A DNA stretch of 10,815 nt from an uncultured Acidobacteriota bacterium (GTDB taxonomy: Bacteria > Acidobacteriota > Thermoanaerobaculia > Gp7-AA8), in assembly GCA_946887105.1 (NCBI GenBank), contig CAMPKJ010000168.1, positions 1 through 10,815 on the forward strand, in the 5' to 3' direction. Every line of letters begins with the position of its first letter. The stretch's first letter is position 1. The position numbers were made by a program, and so were the translations under genes. The notes under the pieces are model-generated. The model was not told where the DNA came from and searched no databases. It was given only the letters and a program-made list of their open reading frames with translations. Shown here piece by piece: positions 5,913 to 10,815 of the stretch.

Positions 5913-8900
5913 GCGGGCGTTTTAGCCAGCGCGCTGATGCTCAGCGAGGGTGACCACACGCGTACTTCCATGGGGTTGAGATAGTTGGTGCCGGTGAGCT
6001 GGATGCGCACGTATCGGCCACGGCGGTTGATGTCGTATTTGTAGGCGTAGAGGGGACCGATGCGGTAGTACACGGAGACGCCCGGCTTGGCGAGCAGGGT
6101 GGCCACTTTGTCCGTATCCGCGAACTCTTCATCGGACACGAACACGTAGAAGTTCGCCATGCGCTGCCAGTAGTTGCTGGTGAAGACGTTGTCGATGTCG
6201 ATGGTGGAGATCGGCTGCGTCGATCCGAGGTCCACCTGCCACCACGGCTCGAGCTCGAGGTTCGTGTGGGAGTGGGACTCGCCGAGGGCGTTGCCGTTCA
6301 CCGCCATGGTGGCTTGGTAGCTGTTCGCGTACGTGCTCGACTGGCTGGCCACGCGACCTGCCGCGAGATTCACAGGCAGCGGCGCGACCGGAGCCCAGAC
6401 CTGCACTTCCGTCAGGTGCAGCCAGCTCTGTCCCGCCAGTTGCACGCGCACATAGCGCCCGGTCCGGCTGATTTCGAACGACGACGGACGATCGCCCTGA
6501 CGCAAGTAGTAGTAGCCGGTCACGCCGGTCTGGCCGAGCGTGGCGGCGAGGTTTTCCGAAGCGAACTCGGTGTCGGAGACGAGCACCCAGAAGTTCTGCA
6601 GACGGCTCGCACAGCAATCCGGATTGCCGTTCCAGACGTCGACTGAATCGATCGGTTGCACCGACCCGAGGTCGACCTCCCACCAGGTCTGCGCCTCATT
6701 GTCCGTGTGGTTGAAATTCTGCTTGTCGAGATTGCCGTCGACCACCTTGTCCGCGGTCCACTCGGGGTTCAGCTGGTGGAGCGTCTTCTGCGTGGCCGTT
6801 TTTCCGAGGGCGAGATTCACGCGCGAGACGGTGGCGATGCGATCGAACCATGCCCGCCCGCCGTAGACCGAGAACGCGATGCCGTTCAGCTGGCGCCCGG
6901 TCATCTGCATCGACGACACCGGGATCTCGAGACGCACCCACTTCCCTGTCTCGGGCAGCGATCCCATGCGGCGGCGGCGCACGGTGTGGTACTCGCCGAA
7001 GTCGATGACGTTCTCGCCCCAGTAGGCGCGGCGGTCGTAACCGCTGGTGGTATCGGCGAACTGCAGCATCAACTCGCGCGGCGGATTGCACGGATCGAGG
7101 AAGACGTAGGCGACGATCATGTCGTCGACCTTCATCACCGGTCCGTTGGGGGCATTGCTGAACCAGTGCTGCGCGACGCCGGTGTCGGCCGGAGTGCCGA
7201 CGAGGTCCGCGAGCGAACCGCTGGCGGCCTGCGTGCTGTCCCAGTTGTAGGTGGCGTGCAGCGTGGCGCCGGGAGGCGTGGCGTCGTCGATCCAGACGGT
7301 CTCGTTGGCGAGGTACGACGGCTTCGCCGCTTTCGCGGTCGAGCACGATGCGAAGCCGGCGGTGTCGATCCACGCTTCCCCGCCGTCGACGCTGATGGTC
7401 ATGCCGGTGAACGACTTGTTGGCAGTGCCGAACGAAGGCAGCGTCTTGGCGACCACTTCGAGCCGTTGCCATTCGCCGCCGAGCGGAACGCTGCCGGCGT
7501 TCACCGTCGCCAGGTCGCGGTCACCGATGCGGTTCTCGCCCCACGACGCGCGGTACTGCGTCGTGCCGTCGCTCCACTGCACGAGCAACTGGCGCGGCGG
7601 ATTGCACGGATTGACGAGCGCGTAGAGCACGAGGCGATCGGCCGGCGTCACAGTCAGTGCCGGGGCGCCGCTGAACGTCCATGAACGGATGGCAGTGCTC
7701 GCCGCGAAGTGCAGCGCCATCGAGCCGGTGGCGGTCTGCGTGTCGTCGAATGACGCATCGCCGCTGACCGTCGCGTTCGCGGGCGCGGCGTCATCGAACC
7801 AGACCGTGTTCAACGCCGCCGAAGACGGCGGCTCCGCGGTGGTCATGGCGTTGCACTTGGTGAGGTCGAGGTCTTTCGCGATCGAGGCGCCCCACGTCGC
7901 GGAGATCGATGCGCGCACCGCGGCCGCAACCTTGGCCGTGGTGATGGTGAACGTCTGCTGCGTGTTGCCGTCGGATACGAAGACCGTCGCCGGCACGCCG
8001 GCTTCCGGAATCGACGAGGCGAGCATCACCAGCGCTCCGCCGGGAGGCGCGGGCGCACCGAGGAAGACCGTGCCGTCGACACTCGTCCCGCCTTCGACCA
8101 CGCTCGAGGTGAACGCGAGATCGACGATCGACGACGAGGCCGGCGTGACGGTGAGCGTCGCATCCGCCGCGGTCGTGCCGATCGATGCGGTGATCTGCAC
8201 CGCGGTGGACGACGCGGGAGATGCGGTGGCGATCGGGAACTGCGCCGACACCGAACCGCCGGCGATGGTGAACATCGCAGGAACCGATGCAACGCCGGGA
8301 TTCGACGACGCGAGCGAGACGATCGCGCCGGCGGCGCGCGCCGGTGCGGTCAACCGCACCGAGCCGTGCATGGTCGTACCGCCGGTGACGGTCGACGGCT
8401 CGAGCGTGAGCGAGAGAATGGAGTTCTTCTCGACGATCGCGCCGCTGACCGGGATGGCCGGCGAGGTCAACGGCACCGTGTGCGAATCGGTCGCGGCGAT
8501 CGTGAACGTGTCGCCCGCCTGACCGGCCACGTTGATCCGGAACAAGCCGTCGGCATTGGCGTTGCCGGTGTAGGTGGCGGCGGTGCGGGTGTTGGTGATG
8601 ACGAGCTTGATCGGCGCGCTCGGATCGGTGACCGCGCCGGCCACGCCGGAAACGGCGTCACCGGTGATTGCGCTGTCGACGACGATCTGGCTGCGCTTCG
8701 CGAGCGGGAAGACCGGAGGACCGTTGTTGATGTCGAGGACGGTCGTGCCCTGATCGATCGCGCTCGTGGAGCGGAGCGGATCGCCGGACACGAGGCGCGA
8801 GGTGCGCAGCGTGACGCTGTCGAAGCGGTAGATGCCCTGCCAGCCATCGCCCGGCTCGACGTCGATGCTCTCGACGCCGTTCGGCACGAGCGTCATGGTC

Positions 8901-10815
8901 TTGCCGCTCACGGAGCCGATGCGCCACATCCCCTTCACGGAGCCGGAGACGTCCGTGATCTCGACCCAGTGACCGATGTAGAAGCCCTGGATGTTGGTCG
9001 CGCGACTGGTGACCACGACCGCGCCGCTGGTGCCGGCCACCGCGGAGCCGGAACCGAGCGCCGGGAGGATCGTGTAGTCACCGTTGATGCCCTTGTTATC
9101 GACGTTGAGGCTGCCGTACGTCGCGCCGTTGCCTTTGATGTAGACGGAGCCCGCGCCGCCGTAGCGCTGCTCGCCGCCGGAGCGGTTCGTGCCGGTGCGC
9201 GATTCGAGCGTGGGCAGCGTGCTGGCGGGATCGCTGTATTCGATGGCGATCGCGCCGCCGGCGCCGACGCCGTAGTACGCGGAGCCTCCGCCGTTGGTGT
9301 CGATGACGCCGCCGCTGCTGGTGATCTTCGTGGCCTGGATCCACACCGAGCCGCCGGCGCCGGAGCGATCGGAGATCGCGCCGCTGGCGCGGATGGAACC
9401 GTTCACGACCACCGTCGGCGCGGTGATCTTCACGGCGCCGCCGCCGGCGCCGGACGGGCAGCAGCCGCTGGCCGCGCCGAGCTCCCGCGGACGGTAGATG
9501 CTGCCGTACGTGTTTCCGTGGGCGCCGCCGTAATAGCCGCCGCGGCCGATGTGCGCGCCGCCGGTGGCATTGCCGGATTCCGTTTCGCCCGGATACGTCG
9601 CGGCGCTGGTGTGGCCCTTGCCGATCAGGTCGATCGTCCCGCCGGTCTCGATGCGTACTTCATCGGCATCGATGACCAGATCCAGGCCGGTCTTGTGCGT
9701 GAGCGTGCCGTTCACCACCAGCTTGTGCGCGGTGATGCGCTCGGTCTCGACGGTGTTGGTGATGGTCTCGGTATCGGTGACGCGGATCGGATCGGCGCTT
9801 TCGATGCGGATGCCCTTCGCATCGAGATTGTCGAAGCGATAGACGCCCTGCCAGGTATCGCCGGCCGCGACGTCGACGGTCTCGCTGCCGTTCGGCTCGA
9901 GCGTGAGCGTCTTCGCTGCCGGAATGTCCGCGATCCGCCACGTGCCCTTCAGCACGCCGTCCGGCGAATGGATCTCCACCCAATGTCCGACGTAGAAGGC
10001 CTGCACGTTTTTCGAGCGCGTGATGACCAGCGTCGCGCCGTTGGTACCGCTCTGCGCGATGCCGCTGCCGAGAGACGGCAGGATCACCGGCTGTTTGCCG
10101 ATTTCCGGATGTGGACTGGCGTCGAGGTTCTTGTTGTCGAGCGTGAGGTCGCCGTATGTCGATTGCGGACCGTGCACGTAAATGGAGCCCGCACCGCCGA
10201 AGCGCCTCTCGCCGCCGCTCCTGTTCGTGCCGGTATGCGACGAGCGCGTCGGCAGCGTGCTGTTGGGATCGGTGTATTCGATCGAAATCGCGCCGCCGGC
10301 ACCCGTGCCGTAGTACGACGAACTTCCACCATTCGTCTCCAGCGCGCCGTTGCCGCTGATTCGACCCGTGGTGATCCAGATCGAACCGCCCGCGCCGGAA
10401 CGGTCGCTCGCCGCGCCGTTCGCCCGGATGATTCCGTCGACGACCACGATCGACGCGTTGATGCGCACCGCGCCGCCGCCCGCGCCGGACGGACTCGTGC
10501 CGCTCGCCGCGCCCAGCTCTTGCGGACGATACACGCTGCCGTACGTCGTCCCGTAAGGACCCTGGTACAAGCCGCCCTGGCCGATGTGTGAACCGCCGGT
10601 CGCGTTGGCCGACTGCGTTTCGCCCGGATATGTGCCAGCGCCCGTATAGCCTTTGCCGTTGACGTCGATGACACCGCCCGCTTCGACGACCACTTCCGTC
10701 GCATTGATGACCAGGCTCTTGCCGACGGCGTGCGTGAGCGTTCCTTTGACGACGAGCTTCGACGTGGTGATCTCTTCGAGCTCGACGACGCCTTCGATGG
10801 TCTGCGTCCCTGCGA
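5903..10815 (-). CDS. Giant modular secreted-type protein: duplicated Gly-rich solenoid, Ig-like, VW[FI]DD and F5/8 type C domains (5'-partial)
   Basis: The frame is open from the right edge to the TGA at 5905-5903 and gives 1,636 residues (numbered from the first complete codon, 10813-10811). The true start lies outside the window. The GTG at 10693 is internal, because the 40 residues before it match the corresponding part of the second solenoid copy. Order: Gly-rich beta-solenoid-like copy 1 (1-345) and copy 2 (346-682); a beta-rich linker domain (~699-797); two Ig-like domains (~798-892 and 893-986); two domains opening VWFDD/VWIDD with PCNPPR (987-1156 and 1157-1332); two F5/8 type C domains (1333-1476 and 1482-1622); a 14-residue tail. 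F5/8 C domains are known to bind glycans or lipid heads, so an extracellular carbohydrate- or surface-binding role is inferred. I see no catalytic motif, LPXTG, PEP-CTERM or autotransporter barrel at the C-terminus. All eight cysteines seen occur as apparent pairs. It is followed without a gap by the second giant gene. The coding call is very secure; the function is not. Confidence 0.95.
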   Translation of the reverse strand, partial: AGTQTIEGVVELEEITTSKLVVKGTLTHAVGKSLVINATEVVVEAGGVIDVNGKGYTGAGTYPGETQSANATGGSHIGQGGLYQGPYGTTYGSVYRPQELGAASGTSPSGAGGGAVRINASIVVVDGIIRANGAASDRSGAGGSIWITTGRISGNGALETNGGSSSYYGTGAGGAISIEYTDPNSTLPTRSSHTGTNRSGGERRFGGAGSIYVHGPQSTYGDLTLDNKNLDASPHPEIGKQPVILPSLGSGIAQSGTNGATLVITRSKNVQAFYVGHWVEIHSPDGVLKGTWRIADIPAAKTLTLEPNGSETVDVAAGDTWQGVYRFDNLDAKGIRIESADPIRVTDTETITNTVETERITAHKLVVNGTLTHKTGLDLVIDADEVRIETGGTIDLIGKGHTSAATYPGETESGNATGGAHIGRGGYYGGAHGNTYGSIYRPRELGAASGCCPSGAGGGAVKITAPTVVVNGSIRASGAISDRSGAGGSVWIQATKITSSGGVIDTNGGGSAYYGVGAGGAIAIEYSDPASTLPTLESRTGTNRSGGEQRYGGAGSVYIKGNGATYGSLNVDNKGINGDYTILPALGSGSAVAGTSGAVVVTSRATNIQGFYIGHWVEITDVSGSVKGMWRIGSVSGKTMTLVPNGVESIDVEPGDGWQGIYRFDSVTLRTSRLVSGDPLRSTSAIDQGTTVLDINNGPPVFPLAKRSQIVVDSAITGDAVSGVAGAVTDPSAPIKLVITNTRTAATYTGNANADGLFRINVAGQAGDTFTIAATDSHTVPLTSPAIPVSGAIVEKNSILSLTLEPSTVTGGTTMHGSVRLTAPARAAGAIVSLASSNPGVASVPAMFTIAGGSVSAQFPIATASPASSTAVQITASIGTTAADATLTVTPASSSIVDLAFTSSVVEGGTSVDGTVFLGAPAPPGGALVMLASSIPEAGVPATVFVSDGNTQQTFTITTAKVAAAVRASISATWGASIAKDLDLTKCNAMTTAEPPSSAALNTVWFDDAAPANATVSGDASFDDTQTATGSMALHFAASTAIRSWTFSGAPALTVTPADRLVLYALVNPCNPPRQLLVQWSDGTTQYRASWGENRIGDRDLATVNAGSVPLGGEWQRLEVVAKTLPSFGTANKSFTGMTISVDGGEAWIDTAGFASCSTAKAAKPSYLANETVWIDDATPPGATLHATYNWDSTQAASGSLADLVGTPADTGVAQHWFSNAPNGPVMKVDDMIVAYVFLDPCNPPRELMLQFADTTSGYDRRAYWGENVIDFGEYHTVRRRRMGSLPETGKWVRLEIPVSSMQMTGRQLNGIAFSVYGGRAWFDRIATVSRVNLALGKTATQKTLHQLNPEWTADKVVDGNLDKQNFNHTDNEAQTWWEVDLGSVQPIDSVDVWNGNPDCCASRLQNFWVLVSDTEFASENLAATLGQTGVTGYYYLRQGDRPSSFEISRTGRYVRVQLAGQSWLHLTEVQVWAPVAPLPVNLAAGRVASQSSTYANSYQATMAVNGNALGESHSHTNLELEPWWQVDLGSTQPISTIDIDNVFTSNYWQRMANFYVFVSDEEFADTDKVATLLAKPGVSVYYRIGPLYAYKYDINRRGRYVRIQLTGTNYLNPMEVRVWSPSLSISALAKTPARF
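5950..6817 (-). repeat. Two C-terminal F5/8 type C (discoidin / F-type-lectin-like) domains
   Basis: Domain 1 (1333-1476) starts NLALGKTATQ, then DKVVDGN, TWWEVDLGSVQPI, NPDCCASRLQNF, RYVRVQL and EVQVWAP. Domain 2 (1482-1622) starts NLAAGRVASQSS, then MAVNGN, PWWQVDLGSTQPI, RMANFYVFVSD, RYVRIQL and EVRVWSP. The N-x-A-x-G, WW-x-VDLG and GRYVR-[VI]-QL signatures are diagnostic of the family. Members bind terminal sugars or membranes. Both share an inserted 'L...PGV..YY' type segment before RYVR that is usual in bacterial versions. The protein ends 14 residues after domain 2. Confidence 0.9.
6820..7855 (-). repeat. Tandem pair of VW[FI]DD / PCNPPR domains
   Basis: Two ~170-residue homologous units (987-1156 and 1157-1332 of the upstream protein). 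Each opens with a Cys, then VWFDDAAP or VWIDDATP 17-18 residues later, a W-D-S/F-D-D-T-Q-x-A-x-G-S-[ML]-A segment, a strand ending [NL]-x-P-C-N-P-P-R, a hydrophobic Q-[WF] strand, [RY]-x-[SY]-W-G-E-N, W-x-R-L-E-[VI], a [GN]-[MI]-x-[IF]-S-V-x-G-G-x-A-W-[IF]-D closure. The jelly-roll-like strand pattern ending in '...AWIDTAG' suggests a galactose-binding-like fold. I recognise the architecture from large bacterial exoproteins but know of no assigned function. Confidence 0.65.
7853..8422 (-). repeat. Pair of bacterial Ig-like domains ('VxGGTSVxGxVxLxAPAPxGG' type)
   Basis: Residues ~798-892 and ~893-986 of the upstream protein form two homologous units. Each has a hydrophobic strand, V-x-G-G-T-[ST]-x-x-G-[ST]-V, then a proline/alanine turn (TAPARAAGAIVSLASS and GAPAPPGGALVMLASS), a VPA motif and a TFTITT-like strand. 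This is a recurrent extracellular beta-sandwich in bacterial surface proteins and normally acts as a spacer. The first unit ends in LTVTP and the second runs directly into the Cys-containing start of the next domain. Confidence 0.7.
8423..8767 (-). other. Linker and small beta-sandwich region between solenoid and Ig-like domains
   Basis: Residues ~683-797 of the upstream protein hold a hinge rich in proline (INNGPPVFPLAKR) followed by a beta-rich unit with VTDPSAPIKLVITNT, GNANADGLFRINV and AGDTFTIAATDS. The 'G..NADG.F.I.V....GD...I.A.D' pattern is like carboxypeptidase-regulatory or Big-type domains that act as spacers. The family assignment is tentative. Confidence 0.5.
8768..10815 (-). repeat. 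Two tandem ~345-residue Gly-rich beta-solenoid-like modules
   Basis: Copy 1 covers about 10815-9779 (its first part may be cut) and copy 2 about 9778-8768. Shared landmarks in order: KLVV.GTLTH, G.IDV.GKG, YPGET, NATGG, YGS.YRP, ELGAASG, PSGAGGGAV, SDRSGAGGS.WI, GAGGAI.IEY, HTGTNRSGGE-type, GGAGS.Y, YG.L..DNK, LGSG, YVGHWVEI, WRI, GD.WQG.YRFD. The offset is exactly 345 residues (1,035 bp) at YPGET and 337 at YRFD, because copy 1 has eight extra residues (near DNKNLDASPHPEIGKQPV). Alternating short strands separated by glycines suggest a parallel beta-solenoid; the fold is inference. Confidence 0.85.

Noticed and set aside
5890..5930. Promoter or terminator between the two genes
   Set aside because: The genes overlap by one base, and I found no hairpin followed by a T-run or any convincing -35/-10 pair near the junction.
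3054..5984. Plus-strand open frame of 976 codons
   Set aside because: It is antisense to the jelly-roll and Ig-like array and crosses the start of the downstream gene. Composition is extreme (Arg, Asp, Gly) and no domain is recognisable. The minus-strand frame has all 20 linkers in register.
6656..7684. Plus-strand open frame of 342 codons
   Set aside because: It is antisense to the F5/8 C and VW[FI]DD domains, which have clear conserved motifs; the plus-strand product has none.
8366..10591. Plus-strand open frame of 741 codons
   Set aside because: It is antisense to the duplicated solenoid and Ig-like modules. Its Arg/Ala/Asp/Gly-rich translation is typical of a shadow frame in GC-rich DNA.
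10691..10693. GTG as a start codon for the upstream giant protein
   Set aside because: The frame remains open to the window edge, and the 40 codons before this GTG encode the same KLVV-GTLTH-type segment that precedes the corresponding point in copy 2. The gene therefore begins further upstream.

Overview
The window is GC-rich (by eye well above 60 %) and almost entirely coding on the minus strand. It holds two giant, modular, probably extracellular proteins encoded head to tail, neither complete. The gene-dense layout, G/C-ending codons, cleavable Sec signal peptide and domain repertoire (glycine-rich beta-solenoid, bacterial Ig-like, discoidin/F5-8 C, jelly-roll) fit a Gram-negative environmental bacterium such as an Acidobacteriota-like soil or aquatic lineage. 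The phylum is a guess, because there is no rRNA, tRNA or housekeeping gene to anchor it.

Upstream gene (minus strand, 10815 to 5903, 5' end outside the window). The visible 1,636 residues read, in order: two copies of a ~345-residue glycine-rich beta-solenoid-like module, a small beta-sandwich region, two Ig-like domains of the 'GG..V.G.V.L..PAP.GG' type, two copies of a ~170-residue domain opening with VW-[FI]-DD and carrying a PCNPPR motif, and two C-terminal F5/8 type C (discoidin / F-type-lectin-like) domains. The visible part is thus built largely from duplicated modules and looks like a carbohydrate- or surface-binding exoprotein.

Downstream gene (minus strand, 5903 to beyond position 1, 3' end outside the window). 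Its ATG overlaps the TGA of the first gene by one base (TGATG), so the two are almost certainly co-transcribed and probably translationally coupled. The 1,967 visible residues comprise a signal peptide, a concanavalin/LamG-like jelly-roll region with an Asp-rich insertion, and an unbroken array of 19 Ig-like repeats of 83-88 residues. At the far left the array gives way to a different beta-sandwich domain, where the window stops.

Working model (inference): protein 1 provides lectin-like binding surfaces, and protein 2 is a long rigid stalk presenting an N-terminal jelly-roll and an unseen C-terminal module. Together they could form a surface adhesion or matrix apparatus. No enzyme active site, transport system, sorting signal, RNA gene, mobile element or CRISPR array is visible. 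The long plus-strand open frames are antisense shadows of these two genes.
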